A DNA stretch of 64,000 nucleotides from Capsicum annuum (GCF_002878395.1 NC_061118.1:132177769-132241768); one strand, 5' to 3'; positions 34,461 to 47,737 are shown, numbered from the stretch's first letter. Notes: generated by a model not told the origin, from the sequence alone. A program made the numbers and translations.

Positions 34461-34990
34461 TATAACAACTTAATTTTTGGTGATTCTTGTGAAATATTTA
34501 TGTCTATGTGATTTGATTATTTTACCCCTCCCAACAATTGCTTTAAGGTATTTCTGGGGTGGGGGGATGATTGGCATGGTTCCCAATGCCTTTCAGCGTG
34601 ATTTATATAAATTTGTGGTATTTGGTGGTTATAAAGGCTCTATAATTGACTTAGATCAAAATTTATTTATTTGTGTGTTGGATAGCAAAATGGACTTTAC
34701 CAGCAAATCCAGAACATTGATTTTAGGTTGGTAACTTGGTTGGTATAGTTTTACGATTTTTACATTGCATTTTGACCTCAGTTCAGAAAGTTGTAAAATT
34801 AGGTTTCGGGGATCAGCTTTGTAAAAATGATATTTTTTCAAAGATTTAATATCGCCATTGAGTCCGGAATGTCAAATTTGATAGGATAGCATAGTTCGTA
34901 TGCATTCTCAAAATCCCTAAAGAATTTGGAGGGGCCCTCGAAGAGTTGGAATTTTTCAAGTCTCCACAACTGGTGCATGATATGGTGCAA

Positions 34991-35237
34991 CCGCTAAAGC
35001 GACCTTTTGGGGGCTTTACCGGAGAGTGCCAAAGTGGCCATTGGGCGCTTTAACAGAGGGTACCAAAGCAGCCATTGGGCGATTTAGCCTTCCTGATACA
35101 GTTTCCAGGTACCACTTTAGCGGTAGCCCATCCACTTAAGCGAACCTGCACCTACTTTAGCGGTAGCCCAGCCGCTTTAGCGAACCTCCACCTCAGCGCG
35201 GGTACCACTTTAGCGGCCCAAGGTCCACTTTAGCAGC
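34991..35237 (+). promoter_or_regulatory. Array of GCTTTAGCGG / CCGCTAAAGC words in element E 5' LTR
   Basis: Around ten variants of a 10-base word in both orientations, e.g. ACCGCTAAAGCGA (34990), CACTTTAGCGG (35113, 35207), CGCTTTAGCG (35173), joined by GGGCGCTTTA and CAAAG(T/C)GGCCATTGGGCG units. It ends 8 bases before the TATA box. Because the word occurs in both orientations it can also pair with itself. Confidence 0.6.
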
Positions 35238-35244
35238 ACTTAGG

Positions 35245-35258
35245 TATATTTATATACC
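35245..35258 (+). promoter_or_regulatory. TATA box, element E 5' LTR
   Basis: TATATTTATATACC, directly after the CTTTAGCGG array. It is conserved as TATATTTATATAT at 51915-51927. The U3/R boundary is expected about 30 bases downstream. Confidence 0.6.
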
Positions 35259-37167
35259 ACCTTCTTTTCTCAATTTTTTTACATCATTTTCGAGACTTAG
35301 AGCTTGGAATTTTGAATTTTTGGGCTATTTCTTTCATTTTTAGGCTTGGGTAATGTCCAAATCCCTAGTTTAATCATTTTCCTTTGGTTTTTATCCTCAA
35401 AACATTGTTAACACGTGAATTCAAAGATGGAAATTGGGGATGTTGGCCTGAAATCCCTAAAGTAATTACTCTTTGATTTAAACCCCAATTCCAAATCGTT
35501 TTTGCTTGGGTTTTCTCCCATGAGTTTCTTTAATTATGAAAAATATATTGTTGGACAAAATTTTTAGTTTTTTCCTTCTTTTTCATGAACCCATTTTGGG
35601 GTTCCATTTTGATCTCGACCCAAAAATGGGCAATACAAGTATCATTGGCTTTCTTTTGATGCATAGATTATATATTTGTATATTCTAGTTGATTACAGAT
35701 CCATTCATGAGGAGTAAGCTCGGGTTGAAGACTTATTTTTATCGATTTTCCATATTTGAGGTAGGTTATGGCTTAACTTTCTTTAGACTGGGATGGGTAG
35801 TAAATATTAGCATAAAAACACATTATGGGCATGGGAACGAATCATGGAAATGGTTATATTATTGTGTTGTTCCTGTGTTGGGGGTTTTATTATTGTTATT
35901 TTATGCTTTTGAGACATTATTTGCTTGTGTGATCTGTGAGGTCTTATGCGATGTAGTTGGTCTTGCGTATATGTATTTGGTTATATCTTTACATATGAAA
36001 GAGCCCAAATTATAGTTTATGTGGTGTCAGTGGCATATTACCATGTATTTTTACTACATTGGCATATGGATTACATTGGGTTCATAGATGATGAGAATAT
36101 TGAGTGGATGCTCACATGGTTTGTATATTGGTTGGATTTTGGAAATTCTCATTCTTGTTGGTTGTGAGAATTACATCCATATATCACATACATTATGAAA
36201 CATTGGTACCACCGTGGAAATACTGAAAACACTGGCTTTTTCTGACAGAAAATGTGACATCTTTAAAAACCCTATATGGATGGATGTGTCGGAGGGGAGT
36301 TATGGATATTAGTATTGGATTGGGATTGTATATGGATTGACAAACCCGCCATGGGTCCTACCTAAGGAGCACAACCCAGTAGGTGTATACAAAGGTTGTG
36401 TGACAACCTCGTGCATCATCAGTATTATCTTCATTACATATCACATATATTGTGCTCACTCTGTGTTGGATTATCATCTTGGCATGATATTTGTCTATGT
36501 GTACTTCCTTTCCATATTTGTATTTGTGATATCAATATACTTGTGTTTCTTTCTCATATTTGCATGTGGTACATGTGAATATTATAGAACTTTTAGTAGA
36601 GACGGTGTGGGCTATAGTTTGGGACATTTTTTTATTATAGGTGATATGCCGATAGTGTGTATTTTGTGTACTTTATTTTTTACTTTGCTTAGTTAGCCTA
36701 TGATACCTACTGAGTACAAGTGGACCATACTTATCCCTACTGCTTTTTTTTGGTGTAGATCCAGGTTCGAGTGTGCCGTATAGCAATTGATTCAGGCAAT
36801 ACTGGAGTCTATTCAAGGTAGCAGTTGATCCATGCATCCAGAGTTGACTACTCTATTTTTAATCTAGACTGTCTTAATTGTATTTAGACACAGAGTTGTT
36901 CCATTTTAGGTATCTTATGTATATTTTGACTTAGAGTTGTACTAGTTAGTTCTTACACTATGACACCAAGTTTTGGGTATATTGTATGGTGTCTTTGGTT
37001 TTGAATTTCGTATTTTGTTATGTATGTGTGGTTCAACTTTGTTCTAAGAGTCTTGCCTTGGGATTGGTACTACCTTTTATTTTATATCAGTTTGGATGAT
37101 TGGCTTACTTGTCAAGGTCTGTCATGACAAGTACTATCATGACCCTTGGTTTTTGGGTCATAACAAA

Positions 37168-37180
37168 TTGGTATCAAAGC
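37168..37180 (+). other. Primer-binding site of element E
   Basis: TTGGTATCAAAGC, initiator-Met tRNA type with one change from TTGGTATCAGAGC, 2 bases after the LTR. Confidence 0.88.
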
Positions 37181-37374
37181 AGCTAGGTCAGTGGTCTTAA
37201 TAGTGTAAGAATGGGGTGTCTAATTGAATCTTGTAGATCGGTACGTAAACGTCCATATCTACCTTTAAGAGGCTATAAGATGTCTTTAAGAAACTTCTAT
37301 TATTTTTTCCCTTACTATGCGGATCTTTTATAACTTGTGTTGTAAGTCATATTTCACTCTTTTCTACACAGATA

Positions 37375-38500
37375 ATGACTAGATCTCATGAGGTCAGATA
37401 TATGGAGACTTTATTCGATGAGAGAGCCCAATATAGAGAGTGAGTTGCGAGTTGTAGACAAACTCAAAGTAGAGGAAAGGCATGAGGATCTACCCCATCC
37501 AAAGGTAGCACTAGAGGACTTTTCCCTGAGCCTCGAATTGAGCAGGTTGGAGACATGGGTCCTAATTCAATCTCGTTGAGTTTTTCTACCCCCAGTCATG
37601 AAGGGGTTTCTAATTTACTTGTTAACCATTTGAAGGGTGCTCTTTCGAGTATACCTGGTATTTTTTCAGGTTTGAGTATTGTACCTCCGTCTAGGCTAAA
37701 GTCCGCTTATGGTGTTTCTCCAATCTCGAGTGTGGATCCTTCAATGGTACCAATATCAGCGTATGGTACTCTACAGACTCCGACTGTTATCCCTTCTTCA
37801 ACGTCTATACTTGAGTATAGTATTCCAAGATCAAGAGTTTAGCCTTCGTCTATGTTACCTCCTCAGGTGGGATCTTAGCCAGCTAGATTCACTATGCCTC
37901 CAATTATTATAAGTACAATTATGTCCTTTGAGGATCAAAAGAGGTTTGAGAGATTCACTTGTTTGTGTCCTCTTAGGTTTAGTGGTACGGTAGGCGACGA
38001 TGCCTATAAGTTCTTCATTGACTGTCGTGAGAAGTTGCATAACCTGGGCATACGTAAGTCGCATGGGTTGCTTATACTACTTATTAGATGAGAGATGCAG
38101 CTAGATATTGGTGGGGGCCACTTGTTAGTTGCAGGCCTCTTGATTCTCCAAAGATGGCTTGGAATCAATTTGCTAAAAACTTTTTAGAGAGGTTTATGCC
38201 TTACAGTCCGAGGGATCAGCTGAGAGATAAGTTTTATCACCTAGAGCAGGGTTCCAAGACTGTTGTTGAGTATGAGGCATACTTCCATGCCATGTCTAGA
38301 TATTTTTATACCAGCATTGCCACCGAATCTGAGAAGATTGGAAAGTTCATGAAAAGGTTAGATAATTCTCCTCATCTAGATACAACTCAGATGGTAGTGT
38401 ATGGAGCATCATTTTAGAGTATAGTTGATCATTCTAAGATAACTAAGTCTATTCTTCGAGCATCTCAGGGAGGCACCAAGAAGGTGCGTAGTTAGGGTGA
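37375..38500 (+). pseudogene. Element E gag remnant
   Basis: Starts MTRSHEVRYMETLFDERAQ at 37375. A Ser/Pro-rich N-terminal part follows (37555-37842), then the gag core in two frames: FERFTCLCPLRFSGTVGDDAYKFFIDCREKLHNLG (37894-38091), then RDAARYWWGPLVSC, MAWNQFAKNFLERFMPYSPRDQLRDKFYHLEQGSKTVVEYEAYFHAMSRY (38088-38417). Frameshifts and single stops separate the parts. It belongs to a gag subtype distinct from B and C. Confidence 0.88.
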
Positions 38501-38740
38501 GTTTAGAGGTCAAACTTCTCGAGGTAGGGATTGTATAGGTTTTCGTGGGTATCATAGTAGACCCATGCAGGCAGCTTTATAGAGTTTAGGTAGTGGATCT
38601 TTTGGTTTAGCAGCTTTGGGTGGTCGTTCTAGCTCAATCATACCTCATCCTATTAAGTGGCCATAGAATTTGCTACGTGTGTAATGATGTTGGCTATTTT
38701 CCAAGGACAGTCCCTGCCATATGTTCAGAGCTACTCATAT
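38500..38740 (+). pseudogene. Element E gag C-terminus with decayed zinc knuckle
   Basis: Gly/Arg-rich tail followed by CYVCNDVGYFPRTVP near 38670-38715. The knuckle keeps both N-terminal Cys residues, but the His has become Tyr and the last Cys is lost. Confidence 0.7.
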
Positions 38741-38849
38741 TTCAGTTGGGAGAGGTAGTAGTTTTACTAAAGGTATACGGGATAGAGATAGTGGTTCTCG
38801 TGGTGGTGGTCGTGGGGCTACTCAGTCGGCTGGTGGTTGTGGATAGTGC

Positions 38850-39408
38850 TATATTGTACTCACCAGACCAGAGGTAGAGGCTTTCGCCACTGTTATCACA
38901 GGTATCGTCCCAGTTTGTTTCAAATCTATATCTATGTTATTTGATTTAGGGTCAGTTTTCTTCTATGTGTTTGCATATTTTATTTTGGGTTTTGATTTTG
39001 CTAGTGAGCCTCTTGTCATGCCTCTTCATGTATCTACCCCTATAGGAGACTCCTTAGTGGTGGATTAGGTACACCGATCCTGTGTTTTGACTTTTGCGGG
39101 CCATGAGACCTAGGTAGATCCGCTTGTCTCAGATATGGTAGATTTCGACTTCATCTTGAGTATGGATTGGTTGGATCCTTACCATGTTGTCCTAGATTTT
39201 TATGCTAAAATCGTCACTTTATCTCCACTAGGTGTACCAAGGATAGCTTGGAAGAGGATGTTTCATTCGAGTCCCAAAATAGTGATATCTTTTCTTCAGG
39301 CTAGTCGCTTGGTTGAGAGGGGGTGTTTATTTTATTTGGATCATATTTGTGATACTAGTATTACATCACCTTCTTCTTTGGATTATATTCATATTGTCTG
39401 TGAGTTCA
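38850..39408 (+). pseudogene. Element E aspartic protease and linker remnant
   Basis: Reads MLFDLGSVFFYV (active-site Asp-Ser-Gly changed to Asp-Leu-Gly, near 38935-38970), PLVMPLHVSTPIGDSLVVD, then VDFDFILSMDWLDPYHVVLDFYAKIVTL (39135 onward). The linker runs to VCEF, where element F interrupts it at 39408. The rest of the sentence (..MDGLP.YLP) resumes at 48217. Confidence 0.88.
39404..39408. repeat. Target-site duplication of element F (GTTCA)
   Basis: GTTCA left of F and GTTCA at 48217-48221 right of F. Removing F plus one copy rejoins the conserved protease-RT linker of element E, which is an independent check of both junctions. Confidence 0.9.
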
Positions 39409-40347
39409 TATAACAACCCAAAAATGGGTCTCGAGACATCACACGGTGCTTAGGACCAAAAGTGATCCAAGCTAACCCCTGTACTGGCATAATGTTAAGC
39501 AACTGATCTAAATATGTATAAAATGATTGAGTTTACTGTGCAGGCATATAATCATGATGAAATCTAAGAAAATACAATACTGATAAAATTTTACATTCTA
39601 ATAAAATTGGAGAGTAGAACTAAAATTACATGACTGACACTAACTGACATCTGTGAAGCCTCTACTATACTGACTATAGGTAGCTGGGACGCATCCCCAA
39701 CTACTACTAATTAATACATATGAGTAAGAAAGTAGAGTACATAAATAACATCTAACTAAAATCCCCAAAGTAGGAGGACTCATCATCTGCTTGATGGAAT
39801 CTGCAACTGTCTAATCGTGATAGATGGACTACAACTGAACTGGTACCTACATTATTAAATAATGTAGCACATAAATGTATATGTGGATCATTACTTTTGG
39901 AATGTACTGAGCATGTGGGGGTAAATGCATAAGTAAAACAATATCTTCATGTTCACATGAACTTGTAAAAAGGATGCATGCTAAGTATAAACGGCTCACA
40001 TTGGCTGGAGTAACTGAAAGCTGAAAATCATGAATCATGAATAATAAAGCATATTGTATAAATCTTGTGATCCATAACACTTAGTTCTAAAAGTTGTACT
40101 TTTAATCTTTTTGCTAGTGGACTAAGTAGAACTGAGGTTAAGTCTGTTTTCAAATCATGCAGGCTAAGTGTAAAAGGACTTACCTTTGTATCTGTAAACT
40201 AAAAGCTGAAATCTGATGGCTAATGACTTATGTAAAGCAATATCTGAATAAAATTGTGAGCCTGTACGATTAGTTTCAAAAAGTTATTTTGTTATTCTTT
40301 TCTGTTAGAATTATTCTTTTCTGTAGGAAGGCTCTTCTAACTGACAT

Positions 40348-40449
40348 ACACTATGTGAGCTATCATAGTATCCAATGTCTAGTTCCTTTATGGGAAAACC
40401 TCATGTTGGGGAGAGGTGTCATACTCTTGCCAAGGATTATAACCTAAGC
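40348..40449 (-). other. Stem-loop cluster in element F 3' LTR
   Basis: Second stem here is CCAATGT (40372) / ATGTTGG (40403), an intermediate state in which two pairs are not compensated. Other stems are partly kept (GAGTAT has become GATTAT). Confidence 0.5.
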
Positions 40450-41411
40450 TAAGTGATCACATATGTAACTGTCATCCATATAGAAATAGGAATAATCTGA
40501 ACATGTACCTACATTAGCTAGTAGTTCTAGGGAAGTGGGATGCGCTAAACCCATACTACCCGCTCGGTGCTAAATACTACTCCCTTTAATCTGTATGCTC
40601 ATTCTGTAGGAAATCCACTTTTAAAACTAATATAAGGGTTTACAATGAAAACCTCTTGTAAACCTTTTTACTGTAAACTATAGCTAAATCTGTAAATTGG
40701 ATTCTATATCTAAGTTGAGATTAAAAGATCAAATCTTTGTTCAAAATCTGAATATAACAAGTCATGGGATGCTTAAAAGAGATATCTTTCTTGAAACATC
40801 AATATTCAAACTAGGGCTTAATACCCATGCTTTAACTCATGTCAAATCATCATAAAATTCATGCTAAATAATGAAATCTTGATAACTCAATTCTAAATCT
40901 GGAAAATATTGTCACACGCATAAAAATATCAAATTAGATATGCAATTCAACATCTAAATCACATGTAATATCAAAATCTTCAAATAGTGATAAGTGGGTA
41001 TAAACCCTAAACTGAAATTCATATAATTTCATGAAAAATTCAACTTTAAAGCTAATTTTGGGCACAAGGATGAAAGAATTATCCCTGTTGAAGAACCCTA
41101 CATACCTTAATTGATGACTAGATGAAGAAGCTTGAACTTTGAGTTTCTAGTTGTGCTCTTGAAGGTTGATTCTTGAAGTTCTTGAATTGGGAATCCTTAA
41201 TTTTGAGTTATCTTGGAAAAAGAAGGGTGGAATTTGGATTTCTTGGGGATTAAAGTTTGATGTTCTAGGGTTTCTTTGAGAGAAAGTTGATGAAAATCAT
41301 GCATAATATGCTTAGAATAGGCTAGATTCTGTGTGTTACACGATTTGGGGCTTGGAGAAATAACTAGATTGCCCTTTGTAAAATTTTACTCAAAACTGGA
41401 AAATTCTGATT

Positions 41412-41730
41412 TGGCACACCACCGTGACGCGACACTATCACTATGGATTACTGGAAAATGGACGACTGTAATTTTGGCCTCTGGCGCGACATGGTGAATT
41501 CGCATCACTAGAAAAAGGACGAGTGTCATTTTGCACTCCACCGTGATGCGGTGTCTGTCCAATTGGGAATTTTGATACGATACAGGCAAATTGTGTTGAG
41601 CTAATGGAAAGGAACGAACGGGAACTAGAAATTCTCCACGATGTGGGCCAATTGCAGTGATCCACTAGAAATCAGACAGCTGGGAATTTGTCCTTCATCG
41701 GGACGCGATGCTTATCGTGATGCCTAACTG
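41412..41730 (-). promoter_or_regulatory. GC-rich tandem block in element F 3' LTR
   Basis: Words such as CACCGTGACGCGACACTATC and CACCGTGATGCGGTG with CACTAGAAAAAGGACGAGTG spacers, as in element B. Confidence 0.5.
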
Positions 41731-41932
41731 TTTTCACTAAAATCACCATAACTTCTCAACCGAGTATCGTATTAAGGCAAAATTGGTATCGTTGGAAAGA
41801 TAATTCAATTTTTTACACATTGGTGGGTCTAGATATACAAAATTATACATGTATTAATAGTTATTTACTTTTAAAGTTGATCCTTGACACACTAGGAGCT
41901 AAATGGGACTAAGAAAAGTGCAGGGTATTACA

Positions 41933-41950
41933 ATATCTACCCCTTGAGAA
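41933..41950 (-). other. Polypurine tract region of element F
   Basis: The minus strand reads TCTCAAGGGGTAGATAT before the LTR start TGTAATACC. One purine is lost relative to B. Confidence 0.7.
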
Positions 41951-44900
41951 TATTCATCGTCGAATGAGACTAATTGGATTGAGAATTATAAACTAAGGTA
42001 ACTGAGATTATATACTGAATATACACATCCGAGAACATACTTACATGACTAAGTCTTAAACTTTAGAAACCTCTATCATGAAACTAATTACTGAGCTGAC
42101 TTGTCTTTACTTGCTATAAGTAGCTGATTTATGCTAAGAGTTTAGAATTCACTTGAAGTGTTGATGATGCAATCATACATATAGAACTTCGAAGTGGCAA
42201 ATTATGCAGGCACGAATCATGAGACAACGAGGCTAAGATATACAATGGGTATTACACTGTCTGAGCTAGAATACTTGGAAAACTAAGATCATTCTCTGAA
42301 TTCTTATGAACTGAATCATGACTAAATATCTAAATCTGAGACTGATGCTTGATGCCTGGACTGAGCTAAATTCGTAATTTTCACAAATGCGGATATTTTA
42401 CCTTATGAAATGGCCTTACTCGCAAAACTTTGGGTAGTACAGCTAGATGGAAAGTTGGAAATCTATAGGAGTTTATCTGTTTGATTGCTAAACTGGATTG
42501 CAGGCTATATGGATTGGATCACACTGAATGCTCACACCCAAATGGGGTATTTCTTCAACACTCTTCTAGGAAGTTCTAACAATATTAGGTAGCAAAGAAC
42601 TCTGGGCATGATCTGAACAAAACATCTAAATAAGAAATTTCAACATTGCTACAACTCTATAGCATGGAACATAGACCTATAAATTATAATCTAAGATAGA
42701 ATTACTAGGCCTTAAGCAATGCAACTTCTTACTTTCAAGCTTAGCAACACTTCTCAAATACTTCCTCAACTATACTATCCCCTTAAATATCATATTCACT
42801 TGATTCAACTTATAATTCTTACATGGGCATTGATAAATCCATCTACTAAAGTCTAAACTGAACTAAATTCTCCCATCATGGTCAAGCCTAACTCGAAATC
42901 ACAAGGTACTACACATAACACCATAATACTAGTCTAAACCATGAATTCAGTACCCCAAGAGTTGTCATAATTGTTCACCTCTAGGATAATTATTCTTATC
43001 ACTTTAACAACTAAATTCAACCTCTTACTAGGACTTTACTAACGCACAATACGTTCATCCACTTACACACTAACATGAATTTCAAACCTATTTTCATAAC
43101 CACATATGCACTTCCAAACAAACACCCATAAAAGCATTTTTCTCATATTCTCTAATACATCTATCAATAACAACTTCCATGGACTATTCTTAAGAAGACA
43201 CGCATAAAATATTCTCAACTATCCAACTCATACACAAAAAGCTTCACCTCAATATTCCTTCACTTATAGGCTTACATAAAATAAGCATACATCCATCTTT
43301 CCCAACATAACATATTTACTCTTTCCCATCTACACAATTGTCCATCATTACTATCTTGATCTAAGGGGAGGTCACTTAAAGGTTGGGATACCAGGGCCTG
43401 AAACATGAAGGGGTACTAAACATAACTTGACACTTTACTGAGGCTTGAGGAATAGAGTATTCACGATATGGATTCATTAAAGAGATCTAATCTGAGGACG
43501 TACATAATATAGATCTAAATTTCACTGATTGTTAAGAATGTTGCATGAGTACTAGAACTAAACATCCTTTAAAGCATGAGTACATGAGTCATGAGCTGCA
43601 TATCCTAAATTTAGAGTTCATAACTTATGGAATGTGACTCCAACTACTGAATGAACTGGAACTCCTCATACTAGGAACTGGGAAAGTACATGATTATCTA
43701 TTATATACATGAACATAAACTATGATAATGGAACTAACACATAAGGCATGAGTAGATATTGGGATAACTGGAATACAAATGTTGAAATAAGAATGGGTTG
43801 GGCCTCATCCTCCCTTTTTGATGTTCTACAACGTACAGGCATTACTACTAGAATCTAAGAGCTTGACTTAGTTCCTTGTTCTATCATCTCCCCATAGCTT
43901 TAAGCCATCATTCCAAGTCTATGGAACCCTTTACTAAACTCTAAATTGAACTACACTCGTTGCACTCTAGAGTCTGGAATACAATAATACATGTAAATAA
44001 TAAACTTACTCTGAAAGTGTAAAACCCACTACTAATACTTCCTTCAGAGATACAACTCTTTCTATAGCCCAATAGTCATCATATAATAACTTGAACATTT
44101 AGTAACTTAGAATCTTCATTAGTATCATCATATCCTAAGTTTACACCATTTAGAGCTTCAACTCTTATTTCTATTTGCTCAATCTTCAAGGATTCAAACT
44201 TAGATTTTAACACTCAACATGGATATCCCCAAACCTTTAATGAGCCATACTTTTTCCATCATAGCCTACTAATATCACATCTCTAAACTTATATTATTAC
44301 CTAAACCATGAGAATCAAAATCATACAAATCCATAACACCATAACTTAGCTATTAAGAATATCAAATACTATATAACTATCCTCCTTCCACTTAACAACT
44401 CAATGGTACTACTAACCATACACAACAAGTAATAACTTTAGAAAATAGAGCAACCCCAATCACCTTGGGCATACCTCTAAATCATACGTATAACATCATA
44501 CTCAATTATGACTAAAATGGAATTAAACTCTTGCATATACTATGCAATCTTACTAGATCACTTTCATTTAACTAGCATCAATAACCGAGCAATCATTACT
44601 TCCACCTTGATGATCATCCACTGTTCAAACTTAACGTCTAGTGCTAAACATGATTTACAACCCAACCTCACATACTATTCTTACTTGGAAGCTATAAAAT
44701 ATAGCATCAAGAAACACTAGTACACTAAAACCTCATAATAATAATAATTGATCATATGATCTCATGGTTTATCTTATTATAATACATTAGCACCTCCTCT
44801 TTCTACACATTGCAACTATTTACCCATCTATCCACCTATGTTACTTTCATAGCTCTATAAGTTTTAACTAAACTCCTTTTCGCAGCCTCAAGGGAAGCCT

Positions 44901-45723
44901 AAATTAACATTACTAAACCACCAAATGCTTTCATTAATAACCAATACTTTTCTAATAGAATAGGCACCATCAATAACTCCGTTCATATATCAAGCAAACA
45001 ACAATTCACCTTAACTAATCATTTTTCTCTACCTTCTACCAAGGAAATTATACCACATTCATTACCTCTAAACTAACACACAAGGACATATCACCTTAAT
45101 ACGAACTCTATTACACGCATAAGCTCATGTATATACTTTCAACCAATTGCCATTCCCACCTTTCTTGCCACTACAGTTCTATACCCATACTTTTAACTAT
45201 GAAAAAAAGGTTCTACTACTTATAAATCATAACACTCTAGGTTGCAATATCCCTTAAATGCAAATTTTGTTTAACAATCTAGGTTCACACTATCTTTTCT
45301 CATAAGTACTATCTATATTGAAGGGTTAATGAGAAATCTGAATATATATCTTACTCTAGGTTAGCTGAACAACTAATATGTATGAGGACATAAATTTTGA
45401 TTTGAGTAAATTATAACACACTAGTGAGCTCTTCTCAAGCCCCTTGTGTGACTTCTGAAGTTACTAATAGTAAATCTGAGAGCATCAACTTAGAATAAAT
45501 TGGAATCTAGTCCAAAAAGTATAGATGGAGAATTTTGGGGTAATACATAAATAGACAAGAGTTTCTGAGAGAACAACTTTACTGCACGATCTAGAGTATG
45601 AAAGAAGAGACATTTTTTAAATACCTTGTAGCCTCTCAAAGAAAAGTACAGACATCTTTGTACCGTTATGCAAGATTATACTAGACACGGATTCACGGAC
45701 ACCCTAGGATACTTGAACTCTGT
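41951..45723 (-). other. Non-coding internal region of element F
   Basis: The first roughly 100 bases resemble the region beside B's PPT (TATTCATCGTCGAATGAGACTA), and the last 140 resemble B's leader. The 3.4 kb between is rich in A and C on the plus strand and has no gag, pol or other frame I recognise. I see no tandem array or gene capture. Its origin is unknown. Confidence 0.65.
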
Positions 45724-45735
45724 GCTCTGATACCA
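45724..45735 (-). other. Primer-binding site of element F
   Basis: The minus strand reads TGGTATCAGAGC, four bases inside the right LTR. Confidence 0.92.
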
Positions 45736-46674
45736 AGTTTGTAACGCCCCAAAAATAGGTCCCGAGACATCACATGGTGCTTAGGACCACAGGTGATCCC
45801 AAGCTAACCTTTGTACTGGTATACTGTTAAGCAACTAATCTAAATATGCATAAAATTATTGAGTTTACTATGCGGAAATATAATCATGATGAAATCTGAG
45901 AAAATACAATACTGATACAATTTTACATTCTGATAAAACTGGAGAGCAGAACTAAAATTACATGACTGACACTAACTAACATCTGTGAAGCCTCTACTAC
46001 ACTTACTATAGGTAGCTGGGATATGACCCCAACTACTACTAATCAATACATATGAGTGAGAAAGTAGAGTACATAAATAATATCTAACTGAAATCCCCAA
46101 AGTAGGAGGACTCATTATCTGCTTGATGGAATCTGTAACTGTCTAATCGTGATAGATGAACTACAACTGAACTGGTACCTACATTATTAAATAATGTAGC
46201 ACATAAATGTATATGTGGATCATTACTTTTGGAATGTACTGAGCATGTGGGGGTGAATGCATAAGTAAAATAATATCTTCATGTTCACATGAACTTGTAA
46301 AAAGGATGCATGCTAAGTATAAACGGCTCACATTGGCTGGAGTAACTGAAAGCTGAAAATCATGAATCATAAATAATAAAGCATATTGTATAAATCTTAT
46401 GAGCCATTACACTTAGTTCTAAAAGTTGTACTTTTACTCTTTTTGCTAGTGGACTAAGTAGAACTGAGTTTAAGTCTATTTTCAAATCATGCAGTCTAAG
46501 TAAAGGACTCACCTTTGTATCTGTAAACTAAAAGCTAAAATCTCATGGCTAATGACTTATGTAAAGTAATATCAGAATAAAATTGTGAGCCTTTACACTT
46601 AGTTTTTAAAAGATGTTTTGTTATTCTTTTCTATTGGGATTACTCTTTTCTGTAGGGAGGTTCTTCTAACCAAA

Positions 46675-46763
46675 ATACACTATGTGAGCTATCATAATGT
46701 CCAATGTCTAGTATGGGAAAACCTCACATTGAAAAGAGGTGTCATACTCTTGCCAAGGAGTAT
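46675..46763 (-). other. Stem-loop cluster in element F 5' LTR
   Basis: Second stem CCAATGT (46701) / ACATTGA (46736) keeps six of seven pairs in the alternative, compensated state. The TTCCC arm is deleted. ATACTC/GAGTAT is kept (46744). Confidence 0.5.
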
Positions 46764-47737
46764 AACCTAAGCTAAGTGATCACATCTGTAAGTGTTATCC
46801 ATATAGAAATAGGGATAATCTAAATTTGTACCTATGTTGGCTCGTAGTTCTAGGGAAGTAGGATGCGCTAAATCGACACTTCCCACTCAGTGCTAAATAC
46901 TACTCCCTTTAATTTGTATGGTCATTTTGTAGGAAATCCACTTTTAAAACTAATATAAGGGTTAATAATGAAAACTTCTTGCAAATCTATTTACTGTAAA
47001 TTGTAGCTAAATCTGTAAAGTGGATTCCACATCTAAGTTGAGATCAAAAGATCAAATCTTTGTTCAAAATCTAAATATAACAAGTCATGGGATGCTTAAA
47101 AGCGACATCTTTCTTGAAACATCAATATTCAAACTAGGTCTTAATACCCATGCTTTAACTCATGTCAAATCATCATAAAATTCATGCTAAATAATGAAAA
47201 TCTTGATAACTCAATTCTAAAACTGGAAAATACTGTCACACGCATAAAAATATGAAAGTAGACATACAATTCAACATCTAAATCACTTGTAATAAAAAAA
47301 TCTTCAAATAGTGATAAGTGGGTATAAACTCTGAACTAAAATTCATATAATTTCATGAAAAATTCAACTTTAAAACTAATGATGGGCACAAAGATGAAAG
47401 AATTATCCTTGTTAAAGAACCCCACATACCTTAATTGATGACTAGATGAAGAAGCATGAACTTTGAGTTTCTAGTTGTTCTATTGAAGATTGATTCTTGA
47501 AGTTCTTGAATTGGAAATCCTTAATTTTGAGTCATCTTGGAAAAAGGAATAGTGAAATTTGGATTTCTTGGGGAATAAAGTTTGATGTTTTAGGGTTTTT
47601 TTGAGAAAAAGTTGATGAAAAGCATGCATAATATGCTTAGAATAGGCTAGATTTTGTGTTTTACATGATTTGGGGATTGGGGAAATGACTAAATTGCCCT
47701 TTGTAAAATTTAACTCAGAACTAGAAATTCCTGATTT

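Larger units (their letters stand above)
34461..37165 (+). mobile_element. Element E 5' LTR
   Basis: It carries the CCGCTAAAGCGG-type block (34991-35237), a TATA box (35245-35258), an AT-rich leader with 'gagcttggaattttg', and the 3' end TTTGGGTCATAACA. Hydrophobic open frames (35689-36015, 36337-36696) occur here but are judged non-coding. Confidence 0.9.
39409..41932 (-). mobile_element. Element F 3' LTR
   Basis: Includes the stem-loop cluster (40348-40449) and GC-rich block (41412-41730). It ends GCAGGGTATTACA. Confidence 0.87.

Noticed and set aside
35689..36015. 108-codon hydrophobic frame that could look like a small membrane protein
   Set aside because: It lies inside the E LTR leader region, is T-rich, and the homologous place in the 3' LTR (about 52370-52680) is broken.
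36337..36696. Hydrophobic open frame in E's 5' LTR, with a homologous 163-codon frame at 52948-53439 in the 3' LTR
   Set aside because: The two are the same LTR sequence. Between copies most codon differences change the amino acid and a 3-base indel is present, as expected for neutral T-rich DNA. The low-complexity Ile/Phe/Tyr/Cys composition matches chance.
41951..45723. A hidden gene or novel system in the large frame-free interior of F
   Set aside because: No frame of note, no codon structure and no repeats; bounded by standard retrotransposon signals, so a non-autonomous interior is the simpler reading.
27270..45735. tRNA-Met-like sequences at 15038, 27270, 37168 and 45724
   Set aside because: Only 12-13 bases complementary to the tRNA 3' end, each beside an LTR; they are primer-binding sites, not tRNA genes.
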